DNA of 64,000 nt from Edolisoma coerulescens (GCA_013397115.1 VWZW01005505.1:186001-250000), one strand, 5' to 3'. Counted from the first letter of the stretch, positions 50,537 to 64,000 are shown. Notes: a model not told the origin generated them from the sequence alone. Numbers and translations: made by a program.

Positions 50537-53500
50537 CTCTTCCAGCCTCAAAATGACAAGTAAAGAGCAGTTTGTCCTTTCAACAGGCAAGATTATTTGT
50601 TACAGAATTGTTTCTTAGACATTTTACTGACAGTTTTTGAGATATACTTTCTGCTTCAGAAGCTGAATACCAAGTCCACATTGTGTGCTAAATTTGTAGC
50701 AGCTTTAAGTGACATTGGAAAAAAAACTGTATTCACTTAACTGCCGAACTTTACATTTTGAGTTCTTAACTGGGGTTTTGTCATGTCCCTTATGCACACT
50801 AGACCTAAATTATAAAGTATTGGCCCTGAGGAGCTCAGCTATCCCCCCTACCTGCACCTCACTCCTAGTTTGATCTTGTCTGCTCTGTGTTATATATCAT
50901 GGTATTCTCACCCTATGGGCCAAAAGAGACTCATTATCCACCAGAAAAGCAAAAAACACAGCACACATCTAAATCTCAAACTGATATTTGCATGTCCTTG
51001 TTATTTCAACAGGAGCTATGCAAATTCGTTTCAAGGATATAATTATAGTTCGAGAATTTCCAGCAACTCCCAGCAGATTTGCAATTATATTTCCCCCATT
51101 CATGGAACTGAACCAGGTTGGCAAAACAAGAGCCACTTTAAGCCTCTGACCACTTGCAAATTTTTCTTCCAATTTACATCTGCCTCAAAAACTATACTGT
51201 ACACTTACAGCCAAAGCAGTAATTCTCACTCTATGTGTTGTCATCGTAAATGACCTCACTGTCCAATTTTCGGTCCAATTATTGTCTACCTACTAGCTAC
51301 CAAAACCATCCTGCTGCTGAGGAGCTGCAGCAATGTACCTCAAAACATTGAAGTGATTTTTACTGATTTTTTTTTTGTGTGTATGTTAAGTGGATAGATC
51401 TCAACTGAAATAGATCACTCCCCATTCTTCATATAGTCAGCACATTTCATCTAGTAACCAGATACTAAAATCTTCACATTTATCTTCACATGTACCTTCC
51501 ACCTGTCTGTGTACTACTTGACAAGAAATTCTTACCTCCTTAGCTGAAAAATACAATACCTTCAACTTCGTATATACTTGCTTTCCCTATGCCAAATGCC
51601 TGGCCCAAATAGTAAACCAGAATTTACATTTCTGCTGTGCATCTGAAGAAAGGCCACACCATCACCTGCTTTGTAGAAATGCTGATGAATTGTGACACCT
51701 TAAAAAAACCCCAAAGTTTAGAAACACTTCAAAACTCACAGATGAAAGGTATGAAACAGAAAAGCTATGTTTGGCACTATGGAAATTTGGGAAGAGGATT
51801 TATAAAGTTAAAGCAATCTAAAAGATAACATTCATGAAACATGCCAGCCCTTACACAAGGCAGATTACAGCAACATAACAAGGGGAGAGGAATGGCAATG
51901 CGAGGCCAAAGTAGAGGATCACACCATTTCAAGGGCTTTTCACTTGCTATAAGACTGTTATAGGATCCTATCCATCAAAGGTGGGCATCAGCCAAGGCAT
52001 TACAGAGCCGTAAGATGTTCCAGCACTATTTTCCTGCACAGGGGATACAAAAGCAATGGCAGAGAAACCTTTCTGAGGGAATCAGTCTCCCACTGAAATC
52101 ATGAGACCTGACAGGTCTGATAAAAGCAGAGTCCTAGTGCTCATGCCAAAAGAGACCAGGGGGAAATGAAGGCATTTCCTCACTTTGAACTTTTTGTAAG
52201 GTTTCCAGGAGGCATGTGAATGCTATAGAGTTATTATAATGTCTTTTCAGGGCAAATATTCTTTGCATAATAACATGAAAGTATCAAAAGCATGCAGAAT
52301 CTTTATGCTGGAAGAAGAGCTCAGGCACAATTACAGTATGGTACATAGAATTTCAGGTGCATGTTTTACAATTATATCGATTATATTGAACAACAAAGTG
52401 CAAGTAATTCTTAATGGATGACAAGGAGATAGATTGTGGCCTCTGTACCTTAATTCTGACCTTCAAAATTACCCTGGACAAATTTTTAAGTAGCTGTGAT
52501 CCAGCTACTGAGTCTATGTCTTATGTAAGTTAACTTTTTATACATGACTAACAACTATAGTATCATATAATATTGTTAATTGCATGCGAAGTTAGTATTC
52601 CAATTCTTCACTAGAAAGAGAATTGTCAGCTTTCTCATCTTACCAACATGCCTGAGTTTCTTCCTTTTCTCAAGGACTGCGCATACTTAAAACTTCTCCT
52701 GCCTCAGTTTTGAATCCATTCACATCTTCAAGCACAAGTATCAGTCCCCATTTTGTCAATGGTCCAAACCACCCAGCAGCATTTCCAATTAATTCTCTCT
52801 CTTCCTTTGTTTATGCTCTGTTTTCTCAGCACTCATCTGACTGCTCCTGCCCCAGCATAGTATTTCTGAATGGTGGTTGGCTTGAAAAAGCATGGGAAAG
52901 AGATTGTATTGGGGTGAAGAGAGCATGATTGTAGTGTAGGTAGCAATTCCTGCCCTAGCACATTCTCTGCCTTCACTTTTCTTTGTGTTTCCCCCTACAA
53001 GGAAGGAAGTGGGAGGAAAGTTACTGACTTTACCTAACTGTACACTGATGCTCATTTGCTAGGTTGCAAATACACTTAGCAGCATTTGCATATTTGCCAG
53101 CAGAATCCTGTGAAAAAAAGATTTGCTGCTCTGGGATTATTTTTTTCTCATGTTAATATAGAAGTTTGGGCTAGAATCTGAAATATAGCACTTGGATGCC
53201 AAGCAACCTGGCAAATTCTCAAACCAGCAGGTGTTTGAGAAAATAAATAAATTATCAAAACAATTCTCAACAGTCCAGCTTGCAAAAGTGTTAAAAATAA
53301 CAGATATGCATTGTTATTAAACACTATTTCAAGAGCAGCTAACCAAGACAGGTGAAAGATGCTAGACAATTTACTTTTGTCAGCTTTCAAAATGTGACCT
53401 TTTTTTACACATTGTTTATAGAAGTCTGTAGGGAGGGGATTCACAGGAATGAACAAGACAGTGAGAAGGATTATCCATTCTTAATAAAACACTAACCTGG

Positions 53501-54546
53501 TCTGAAAACCTCTGGGAGACAGATTTCATAGTCTTCCCAAGACATCTCAAACAGTGCTTAGCTACCCTAATGCCCAAGCAACATCTCTCTTGCAACAATT
53601 AGCACATTATTTCTTGACCTGCTGACAGAATGACCCACAATGTTGTTCCCTGCGCCTTACCATTAGCCCTGTAGGTTCCAGGAAAAGCACAAGATCTTTC
53701 CACCAATTTCCTTTCTTTAGAAAAAGTCCAGCAGTTAGGCCATTGTTTCTTCAGAGGAAATACTCTGCACTTTTGATTACAGCTTATTCTATTTCTTTTC
53801 AAATGTCTTGGGTCCAAAACTTTATTGGTTTGTGAATCCCAGTGGTACTATAGGTGAGGCCTTACAAGGGCTGAGAGATGCAGAGGGAATTGCTTTATGA
53901 TTATTTCATATGACACTCAGGCTTGCATCCCAACAGATTTTATTTTTTCTTTCCCTTCACAAAATGATTACTGTGTGGATTCACAGTCTATGAACAATCC
54001 CTTGCAGTACTTGGTTTCCTTCCTAAAGAACATTTGCCAGTCAAGTGGTTCTCCCATCCTGAAGGTATGAATTAATTATTGCTCCTTTAAAATTGCACCT
54101 GTACTTTCTCTTATTGAATTGCAGTTTATTAACTACAGTTTTACGCTCACAAGCCCAGTATATGAAGATTGTAATGCTCATCCCTTCCAGCCAAGTGTTT
54201 GTGGCTCCTCCTAGCCTGGCACTGCTAGCAAAAGTTAATAAAACTACTCCAAACATTCAAAGACCTTCATGGAAATATTGACCAGGAGTGGAACCTACAC
54301 CCCCACAAAACCTCAGCCCTTGGTTGTTTAGCTGGCACACTGATCATCGTTCCTCTGCATACACAGCAGTCTGTAATTTTGTTGCTCCTATATTTGCAGT
54401 GTAACACAACATGTAATGGAAGTGAAAGGCAATGTATATTCTAAAATTCCCAAATTTATCACTCCATTTGCTAAGACACAAAACAAGACACTCACTCACG
54501 CGTTTTATAAAAGGCTGTCCTCACTAGTGTGTCTGAAAATCCTTAT

Positions 54547-54606
54547 CATTGAATCATTTAGGTTGGAAAAGACCTTTAAGATCATAAGAGTCCAATTGCA
54601 ATGCTG
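54547..54606 (-). mobile_element. CR1 LINE 3'-tail fragment
   Basis: GAATCATTTAGGTTGGAAAA followed by GACCTTTAAGATCAT and AGAGTCCAA is the reverse complement of the 3' end of an avian CR1 retroposon. The CATTGAAT at the left is a degenerate copy of the ATTCTATG-type terminal octamer seen in reverse. About 60 bases remain, consistent with the severe 5' truncation typical of CR1. It has no coding capacity. Confidence 0.85.
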
Positions 54607-55355
54607 TGGCTGCTTCTGCTTTTACTATGTGGAATACTTAAATTGATTGAAAGGTTATAGGAAGACAAATTCAGGAGAAGTTTGGTTTGCCTCCAAGGCT
54701 GTAATTTCAAAAAAGTTCATGATGTTAATAAAGGTGCAAGTGATAATGGAACACTAATCAAAATCAGTAAATAGGCAAGGGTTGGAATCACACATGCTTT
54801 CATGTAATGGAAGCAGGTAACTTCTGTTTTCACTGTTTGGTGACATTAATGCAGTAATACTGAGTAACTGCTGACAATTAGCCAGAAGATGGAGCAGAGG
54901 TCTTGTAAGAAAATCACTCCCTGGTGGCAAAATATTGAAAATTCAATTACACTCTGTTTATTACAGGCCTACATTAGGAACTGCATTCATAATAAAGACC
55001 TTGATAATATACAAATTAATCACAGCACAGGGGAGTGCTTTGCTAACTTTTTTACTCCTAGATGCATTCTTCAATATTGAGTTTTTAATATTTCCAAACA
55101 TATCAAAATGCTTTCTATAAAGCTCTTCAACTAAAATTCCTTAAATATAGTAGTATGATATGTGAATAATGTTCTAAAAGACAAGATAATTCTGTTACAG
55201 GTCTTTTAATAAAACAAGGTGTAGATAGTAATTTTTAAATAGCCTTCAGGAATTCTCCAGATTTTAGAATTCATATTTGTGTTTCTATGAAGTACACTAT
55301 CACGCAAACATCATGAAAGTCATATAGGCTACAGAATTGAGTCGTTTTCTGCATA

Positions 55356-55379
55356 TATTCACATTTACATATGTGAATA
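55356..55379. repeat. Inverted repeat, 9-bp arms
   Basis: TATTCACAT and ATGTGAATA pair perfectly across six bases. Confidence 0.6.
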
Positions 55380-58300
55380 CTTTCTTTCCACCTGAGAAAA
55401 GCCAGGAACTTGAAGGCATGCATATACAATTTCTGCAGATACTGCAGATCAGTTTGAAATGATTGAATAATCTAGTTCCTACTATTCAAGTTATAGCAAT
55501 TACACAAAATGTTCCCAAGAAGAGTAGGTAGTTATAAATTCATGCTATGACAATGTGTATTGGATACTGTTGAATAATTTAGTTTCTGAATGAATTTAGT
55601 CAGCAGTTTGTTTAGACTTTTAATAGTCTATTGCCTGCTTTAAAGACTTCTAGCTGCAAGTTCTTCAGCACAAAGGCTTTAAACTGATGTATTTCAAATC
55701 TATCTATATGCTTACTGATTTTAATTGCATTTTGCCAGGGAAAGCAGTAAGACCTGAAGTGGAATAAAAAAGTCCATTGTCTTCACATTTAATTTAGTTG
55801 TATATGTTACTTAGAAAATGCAAACTATAGGAAAAACGTACTAAGCACATGCACAGTATTCCACAGGTTAGCTGTCTCCAAGTTTGTTTGAGAGAGATTC
55901 CTAAGGAATCCTAGCGTCAGAGTTTCATTGTCAGATAGTGCAGGTGTGAAACTAGCTCCTGCCTGGCTAGGTTCTCTGTTATAGAAACTCTATTTGGATC
56001 CAAACACTTCAAATCTCACTCGTAAAATCCATCCAGTTTAGGAAAAATTCCCGTGATTTCTGGAAAGGGATTCCCTGAATCTGCAAGGCACCGCTCATGG
56101 AGGTGCTCAAGCCACTGACATTCAAGGTAAGCCCAAATGACTGGATCAGACAGAACCTTGGTTCTGAAGAACATGCTCCGAGTACAACACACAATTGCAC
56201 AAGAGGTAACTGATGATACCTCTGGTGTTTGAAATTTTCTGGAACACGAACCCTGCAGCCTTGTCCAGCTAAGCTTGGACACTCCTATGACAATCAGGAA
56301 ATAACACAGAAATAAGAAATTATGGATTTGGTGTTCTCTTCACTAGCAAATGGATCCTTCACCATGCCCACACAAATCCCTTCCACAGCCACACCTAAGT
56401 CATCATTTAACTACTGTGAAAATGCAGAAACTATGGAAATAAGAGTTTATACGATAAGATCTCCTTTGAGGCGGACTCCTTCCTAGCAAAGATGAGATGA
56501 ATCAATGTCACACCCTTTTACCTTGAAAGTGTGTTGTTTTTTGGGACTTGTTCTCTGAAGTAAGGTATAAAAATGAGATGCAGAACGCTTTGTGGGACAG
56601 TCTGACAAAGTGCAAAACCTAGAAGAAAGACTAGGTAATTTGTGTTCATCCCAACATCACTCCCTTTGTATCTGCAAGTTACTCAGCCTGCCTAGTGCAT
56701 TCGATGTGAATAGGCACAACCAGGAAAAAAAACAAAATCTCCACATGTTCATGGCATCAAGCCACCAAGCTGCATCTTGCTCCATTAAATCAGTCTGATC
56801 CATAATATCTGTCTGTCCAGGTGGTACCTGGAAGCTCAGCACACAAACTCCAGCCAAACCTGTAGATGTTAGGAGTGAAGTCTTGAAAGCTGCAATACAT
56901 ATGCATGCATGATTTTACATCTTCAGCTACCCATATTCACAGGACTGCACTTTTCTTTCCTCTCCCAGTCCCGATTGGTGATGGCTCCAGCCAAGTCTAT
57001 AATCTAGAATAGTATGAGCTGTTACAGCTTTCATGAGATCCTGGCTGATGCTGCATGCTTTACATGAATTCTGGCAAGGCCAATCTGCATAAGGATTTGG
57101 TCCCTCCTCAAGCACACTTCCACAACTGATAAACTGTAATGCTTTGCTGTCTGGAAAATCCATTTATTCCTGTGTCCTGTGTTACAGGCCATGCAGTGAA
57201 ATTGCAAATGGAATACCTCTTGCACAAGTGAGTCTTGCAAGTTAAAAAGCTGTGCACCAGAGGAGTTTGAAGAATGGAAGCACTAAAATGAGAAGGGCTA
57301 GTAAGAAATGTATGGCTTTATTGACTCTCTTCACATGTAGACACCTGACAGGCTAAAGTCAGCCTACATTTCAGAATGAGGAAATACTATGAACACAAGC
57401 ATTTTCTCTTGAATTCTGCTGTGTCATCATCTACAGCTGCAAAACAAACAAGGCCACTTCTGGTTACAGTGGACTCTGAGGAGGTCCTGGGAAGGTACTG
57501 CAGAGAAAATACAGCACGGCAGACACGTTTAGTGTGGTGTCAGAGCAGAGAGCAGAGCAAGGCGATGCTCTGACCAGACAAGGCTGCTACTTGCACTGTT
57601 AACCCTGGCTTTGCTCTCCACAGTTTCAACTACCAAACTCAGGGCAGACATTTCCTTACTCTATGACAGACCACTCATCTGGGACAGAGAACAAACATAA
57701 CGAGCTGCAGTGATACACACCTGACCAGCACACGTAATGGCAGGTGCTCTAGCGCCAGCAGCGGCTTCAGCTGTCCCAGTACTACATGGCTGGTAGGATG
57801 CAAACCATTTTGAACCTTCTGTCACCAGTGGAATGTGGAGGCTTTTCCTCTTCCTTAATCCACTGCAGGAAAGGAGTAAATCTCCATCCAGTGTGCCTGC
57901 AAGGCTGAGTGTGCTTCTTCCTGATACCCACCTATGATTCCAAAAGTGCAAGCATCTGCCTCCACTTCCAAGAATCAGTGGTTGACTATAATGGGCACGT
58001 TCGTTTTGGGCAAGAATGGAATCTGTCTACCTGATGACAAACTGTTCCCATGCTTTTGGTGGAATGGGAGAAGAGTGAAGGAAAGGCCATTGCTTCATTT
58101 ATATGTGATGAGACCAGACAGTTCCAGAAACTTGATTTTGCCTCCTCTCCCTCATGCCTTGTGCATCGTATAGGAACACATCAAGCACACTGAGCATGGC
58201 CATATGTGCAGCTCTCCAAAACAGGAGATGGAGACACTTGTGCCCATTTTCCAAAAAAAAGAAAATTAATCTGTTACTGAATTGATAAAATTTGGAGCCT

Positions 58301-59072
58301 CAGGTTGAAGAGCCCTGAACAAGGGATAAGAGAAAACGTAAAAATGGTATCATAGGGGAGTGTGAAAAACGTCAGTACTTGATCTAAGAGTACTGATATA
58401 ACCAAAAATCAAAAGAATCAATTCAGAAGTTCATATTTATTTAGCCAAAGCCTGTACAAGAACACCAGCTCAACTGTACTCTGATATAATGGGAGGTGGC
58501 ATGTAACCGGAGAAAGGGCAGTAACACAATCTCTGCTTTTTTTACTCCAGTACAAGTAGATAAAGAACACATTTCCAGTAATAGCAATTAGCAGCAGTAA
58601 TAGACATACACTTTAGGAACATATGAAAATATTCAGAATGTGCACATACAAGCATCTTAAAATGCTTATAATTTGTGCATCTCATCTGAAATTACCAGAA
58701 ATTGTCTAGGTTTTTGCACCCACCATAGCATTTTTAATCGTATAAAATTTAGAGAGATTATATGCAGAATTCAGAAGCACTTCTAAAGTTATACAAGTTA
58801 GGCCCTTTGTAAAGTTACTGGAAATGTATTTTGATTTTATATATATTTATTTATGCACACAGACACATATATATACACAAAAAACATTCCCAACTGTTTC
58901 AACTTATGAAGTTCAAGAAGTTAAAAAAGGCAGCATTAGTAAATTTGATAGAAAATAAGCAGTATGATGCTCATTTATAAATAGGAAAACAAAACCAGAA
59001 AAATCAAGCAAAGTGCAAATGCAAATACAGCAAATTAGTGACCAAATCAAGATTTCATTGAAGTGTCTCTTA

Positions 59073-59094
59073 CTTCAAAGCAAATGCTTTGAAG
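59073..59094. repeat. Hyphenated palindrome, 10-bp arms
   Basis: CTTCAAAGCA and TGCTTTGAAG pair perfectly around AA. The dyad contains CTTTGAA/TTCAAAG words like TCF/LEF half-sites, but this assignment is speculative. Confidence 0.65.
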
Positions 59095-59488
59095 GCTTCC
59101 AACATGTAAAGTTCAGAAGAAATTGATAAGCAGAACAAAAGACACTAGAACTGGAGTTTAGCTGAGCTAACAGTTGTGCTTTAGTAATTACAAGTGATCA
59201 GCACACAGAGTCTAACGGGTCTAACTTGAACTCACAGCAGAATACTCAGCACCGATTCAGGACTAAATTTAATGGACATAATGAGCCATTATCATCACAT
59301 CCAGGAGTACGGTACATTTTCTTTGATTATTTCCACAGACTATCCGAAACTCAAGTCCACTTAGCTTGTGAAGTCTGATGAGAGCACAGCCTGAGGTAAT
59401 ACAGACACAAAAACAACTCATAAAAGATTAGGTCAGCTTGATTTAACAAGGAAAAATAACGTAGAACCACACTGGAAAAAAAGGTTGT

Positions 59489-59514
59489 GGGTTTTTGGGA
59501 GGGGAGGGATTGGG
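59489..59514 (+). other. Putative G-quadruplex motif
   Basis: Five G-tracts of at least three (59489, 59497, 59501, 59506, 59512) are separated by loops of 5, 1, 1 and 3 bases, which satisfies the usual G3+ N1-7 rule. Short loops favour a stable parallel fold. It is isolated in AT-rich DNA and immediately followed by T-rich sequence. Confidence 0.75.
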
Positions 59515-59576
59515 CTTTTTTTGTTGTTCTGTTTTTTTTTAATTTGTTTGTTTCTTAAGGCAAAACACTTTTTCAC

Positions 59577-59596
59577 ATAATCATAATCATAATCAT
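59577..59596. repeat. ATAATC hexamer repeat (3.3 copies)
   Basis: Three exact ATAATC units are followed by AT. It lies about 60 bases beyond the G-quadruplex motif. Confidence 0.8.
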
Positions 59597-61779
59597 TGAC
59601 ACGTTTCACACATAATCACACATTTTGCATAAACACCTATTACACTGTCTGGCTTTTTTACAGGTTCTGGGAAGAACCACCATTGCTCCATAAAAGCAGA
59701 ATGAGACAGCATGATAAGAAACATTCAGAAACCCTTTTTGTTGTTTGTTTATATGACCAGGAAATATTTCTTCCCATACCTTGTAGTGTACTTACACTAC
59801 TTTAAAGTCACAAAGAAAACTGGATTTTCAAATAATCAAAACCACCACGTCACCTAAATGGTTACTTCAAATTCATATTATAAATTCTGGGGTAACCAGA
59901 ATCCGTAGGGAACCAGTTCCCCATGAGACATTGTCCCGTGTATTTACCACGCATAGATACCTTTGTCATTGAAAACAAAAGAGAAATCTCTCAGTTCAAT
60001 TAACTCTCCAGCTTCAACAAAAGTACATTGCAGTAGAATCTTTTTTAAAGGAATAATTTATCAGAATTCTGTTTAATGCTTTTTTCATAACATTGAAATA
60101 CCTCAGAAAAGAGGATGAAAAATTCAATTGTGTAGAGCTGATCAGAGGAACAAAAATCCACTCTGAATGAAGGTAAGCTGATTAACTTTTTTTATAAAAA
60201 TCAATGCATTTGATACTACGAAGAACAAAAAATCCGTAAGAAAACAAGAAATGAACTTTTTTTACAAGTGAATTGCTAACCAAAAGTACACAGACTCTGC
60301 TACCATATTTTCAATATTGTTATAGTAGTTTAAATGTGTTCCCTAAATCCCAGAAGTGCAAAGATGACTCTCTGGATAAGGAGAATGTTATTAATGTTTG
60401 CAAAGTGGACACCAGTATTTTCTGGGTAAGTTCCATTAATAGTGTTATATGATATGTTACATTTGGGAAAAAGGTAAGAACGCTAACTTATATTTTCAAA
60501 AATGTATCTGGGTATTTGTAACAACTGAAAATGAATTTTGAAATCTATTTACATGTCACACAGCCATCTAAGCCACAGGTGACAAATAATGTCTTGTATC
60601 ACGGGGACTCCAACATTATTCCAGTTTAGGTAATGTTGAAAAAGAGCTAACTTCCAAGTCACCAATCTTTATGAACTTCTAACTGCAGGCAGGAGACAAA
60701 AGAATTATTTTTACCTAGCTCTGTATGAACCCAATTAAAAAGCTGCTACATGGCTACACCTAGATTGTGGTAAAAGCCACCTTTTAAAGGCAGCAGGTTC
60801 TGGCCTGCTTGAGACAGGGCCTTGCTGGAAATAAGCATTGCAACTGCTAGAATAGTAAGAAGAGTGGTTTTCCCTGTGGACCTGAAAAAGTATTTCAGTG
60901 CTGTTCAGCTGGTAGTTACAGGGCTCAGCAACCCATCTTCTGGCAACCTAAAAACAACAGACGCATGACACAACTACATAAAACTGCCTTGGCAGCATGA
61001 GGATGGCACAAGGAACTGGCACTGCCATCAGCCTTGAAGGCACAAATCTCTGCAGCACCAGGAGGATCCTCACCGCCCAGTGAATAAGAAATTTATGGAC
61101 AAGGAGTTAGGTGAACTCAAGGAAAATAATGAGAAGTAATAAAAAACCTGAATTCCTGAGTTCAACCTCTGGCTGACAGGTCGCCAACAAGCAACACTCA
61201 AGTGGACTAGCCACAAGTCATTCCTTTCCCACTGAGAAGGCAGTCACTTTGACTTTGTTTGCTCCCTGTATGAAGTCAAACAACGCTGCATTTTTTATGT
61301 TATGGGGATTGTTGCACAGGAATAAAAACAGGCATATGAACTCTCTCTGCTGATTTCTACTCATAGCCTACTGGCCAGCAGAGCCCAAAACATTCTAATA
61401 ACTTGCATTTTGGGGTAAGACAGAAATACTCACAGGACACTGAAGAGCCTTCAGTCTCAAAAACTCTTACAAACTGTATTCCAGAGGATTACTAGCACTG
61501 CATAAATATAACCAAAGTTTGCTGAGGAACTACCAGATCCTGAAACCTTTAAACTACATTTTCATATGTATAGGAACTGCCAGTAAATTTAAACAACCAG
61601 CATAGCTATTTGATACCTTGGAGCTTTTCCTCTGAAACTAAAAATCTCGTGGCTACAGGTTCTTTCCACTCAACAGTATTCTCCTGCTGTATTGTGACAG
61701 AAAACCTCAATTTTCAGTAAAATATAGAAAGCAAATGAGAAAGAGCGGAGCGTTAGAACCACAAAAATGTGACCCATTT

Positions 61780-61793
61780 GTCCATCCATCCAT
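61780..61793. repeat. Short CCAT run
   Basis: About three CCAT units. Minor simple sequence. Confidence 0.6.
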
Positions 61794-64000
61794 TTCTTCT
61801 CTGCAACTTCTACACACCACAGGACAGATATAAATTCAGCAAATGCACTGGCTGAATAATTCTAGGAGAGGGACTTCTGGTAAGATCCCCCATCCTTTTG
61901 CAGCTGCAGAAGGAATCAATGAAAGACAGCAGAAGCACAACACAGCTCATCTAATGAGCAAATGTAAGCTTGGAACAATGGACTTCTACACTCGGCCCAC
62001 TTCTATATCAAGTCTTCCTGTGACTTTAGTCAACGTTCTCTATATTAATGTGATTTTTCTGGGAAAGCTTTTCAATAGCACTTCTATGATTTAGAAGCAC
62101 AAGTCCTATTACAACTCACGAGGATGTGAGCTCTAAATCTCTAGGGCGCTTTTAGAAAAATCTCACTCTACCTGTAAAATGGAAAAACAATCATTGCTTT
62201 CTGTCCTCTAAGTACACTGATACAAGGACTAAAAGGAATATTCAGTGCCCCTGCATGAACTCCTCACTTTTCCAAGACTCAAGAGGCTAATACAACCTTA
62301 TCATGACTTCAGGTCAAAAGATTGAGTCTAATGGACCAATGGAAGGAATTAATTTCAGAGCTCAGGACCTTTAATTGAGAACAGATGGTGCCTAGTCCCT
62401 ATAAATTTAAAGTCTGGGGCCTGTTAACAAAAGCATCTAATCTCATCTCAATTGCCATAAGCAGCCAGGATCCAGCAATATTGAGTTTACAAAACAATAT
62501 AACCAACTCCTAGAACTCTACTGAAAGCAAACAAGCAGCAAAGACAGTTAATGAAAACGACGTCATATGTTCTCTGCAGCTAAAGTAGTTAAGGGAACGA
62601 GCAGCAGAATTCCCCACTGAGTGCAGCTTTTAAGCAATTTTAAATAAATCTCCTTACAGAGCATACAGCAATCACGCAATGAAGAACTTAGCAGCTTGAA
62701 CAATTCTAGTTAAACCTACATGGAAGGAGACTGGATACTATCTATTTAACCAAGGCCATTTTCTTTCAAAGTCATTTTGACCCAGTTATCTTGTAAACTT
62801 TGAATATTCCAAAGAACTTCAAAGACTATAAACTATCTTGATAAATTCAATATTCATCTTCAACAGCAGGAAGAAAAGACAATTCTGAAACATTCTCAAA
62901 GAACTAAATTTTGCCTCAAAGTATCTTAGATTTCTCACTTTTGCTATTTTTCCTCAAACTGCACAGGTGACCAATACAGTTCAGTGAAACTCACTGTGAG
63001 AAGAAAGTCAAGTTTTGTAGACAAACAAAACAACCCAAATTCTTTAGACTGTCTGCTACAGGTGCAGACTGAGACTCCATAGCATTGGTCATCAGCACTT
63101 GTCCAATGCAATTTATTTGTAACTTTAAAGTAGTTCATAGAAATATTACATAAATAAAACCCCAGTGACTGAGGGAGAGGGAGGAAAATCAATCTCTCCA
63201 GCATGCAGTAATTCAGTGGCAGATGTGTAACACCAGAATAACTTTCCCTTGCCCATGCTCATGACTCACATGTATTCGCTGTGAAAACGCTTCAAAGTTT
63301 CTAGGTCATTTGAAGAAGAAACAACTGGTCCTCAGCCCTGTATGTTTACTCTATAAGAAGACTACGTGTATGAGAAAAGCCTGATATGAAAAGGTGTTGT
63401 AAGGATGACTGTGTATGCATATATGTGGCTATATACACACATTTATGAATCTATTTCACCACGAGGACAAAAAAGCAACCATTAAATAGTCAACTAGAAA
63501 AACAGCCTGTGGTTGGTCTCTATTCTGTCGTGGCCTGACAATCCAGAACCAGGGCTTCCCAGATCAGTAGCTTCTTTTTCTATTGTGAACAGAAATATTC
63601 GCTGCACTAGAGATGGAATTACTCACATTTTGTCTCAGATGTACCTAGTCAGCAGCCACAGTACCCCAGGGAGGGATTGGCCAGCAGCAGTATGGATCTG
63701 GCATAGCAGCTGCACAGAATCTTCAAACTGAGAAAACAATTATCTATTATGGATGTTATTACAGCAGATATGAGATATACACACCTACTAAACATCTGCA
63801 TATTTTTAATCTAATCCATAATTAATTTACATTGTTCACCTTTCCTAACTTGATGCTGTGGGCTCATAACTGTAAAATCTAAAAAAAGAAAAAATAAACA
63901 AAAACCAAAGTAAGATATTGAGAAGAATTTTGCAAATTTCCATGTACTATACAGAAACCTGGATTAAACTACAATGGTCACAGCAGGTATCAAAGGCCTT

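Larger units (their letters stand above)
44426..54546. other. AT-rich non-coding DNA
   Basis: No gene was recognised. The stretch includes an 18-bp palindrome, A-rich and A/G homopolymer tracts and an 18-bp tandem duplication. The 138-codon plus frame at 50202-50618 has an ATG but no family signature and is within chance length. Confidence 0.5.
54607..59488. other. Non-coding DNA, GC somewhat higher at 57.4-58.2 kb
   Basis: No exon was recognised. The stretch 57420-58180 is richer in G+C and has frames open on both strands, including an ATG frame at 57934-58173 and a minus frame at 57661-57951, neither with a family signature. Small inverted repeats lie at 55356-55379 and 59073-59094. Confidence 0.45.
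59515..64000. other. AT-rich non-coding DNA to the window end
   Basis: No gene or transposon was recognised. It contains the ATAATC hexamer repeat (59577-59596) and a short CCAT run (61780-61793). Otherwise I see nothing. Confidence 0.5.

Noticed and set aside
50202..50618. 138-codon ATG frame on the plus strand
   Set aside because: Longest gap-free ATG frame in the window, but at about 7% stop codons in AT-rich DNA a frame of this length is expected roughly once per window or slightly less. It contains an 18-bp tandem duplication and shows no domain.
57661..58173. Opposed open frames at 57.7-58.2 kb
   Set aside because: No recognisable protein. Raised GC explains the open frames, and there are no convincing splice sites.
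59366..59395. TGATGA and CTGA words resembling C/D-box snoRNA boxes
   Set aside because: The boxes are far too close together for a snoRNA and there is no terminal stem.

Overview
This window reads as vertebrate, almost certainly avian, nuclear DNA. It is AT-rich (by eye about two thirds A+T) with long stretches between open frames and no bacterial-style gene packing. Two fragments resemble CR1 LINEs, the dominant retroposon of birds and other sauropsids; the 54.5 kb piece has the wording of the CR1 3' tail found in many birds. No SINE, L1 or intact endogenous retrovirus was seen. The species and chromosome cannot be named from the sequence.

Layout. 1-10.9 kb is AT-rich non-coding DNA. It holds small tandem repeats, a 131-bp element present twice 2.8 kb apart (6031-6161 and 8812-8941), and a stretch just after its first copy that looks like a conserved regulatory element (CTCF-like motif, palindromic GTTAAC block). 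10.92-11.85 kb is the only CpG island. It is interrupted by a 109-base assembly gap and is associated with an inverted pair of POU-octamer double sites. This is the best promoter candidate, but the direction of transcription cannot be settled. 11.85-24.2 kb is non-coding, with a 39-bp tandem duplication, a perfect 16-bp-arm hairpin at 21253-21292 and a homeodomain-site-rich patch near 23.2 kb. 24.17-24.54 kb is an old CR1 fragment. 27.6-28.45 kb has one frame with unusually few stops and may be a decayed coding sequence. 28.5-64 kb is again AT-rich non-coding DNA with scattered palindromes, a compound inverted repeat at 44359-44425, an A12G11 run, a short CR1 tail and an isolated G-quadruplex motif at 59489-59514.

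No protein-coding exon was recognised with confidence. At this base composition, open frames of 60-140 codons are expected by chance in 64 kb on six frames, and none of those inspected showed a family signature. The window is best read as intergenic or intronic DNA around one CpG-island promoter. No RNA gene (tRNA, rRNA, snRNA), CRISPR array or operon was seen.
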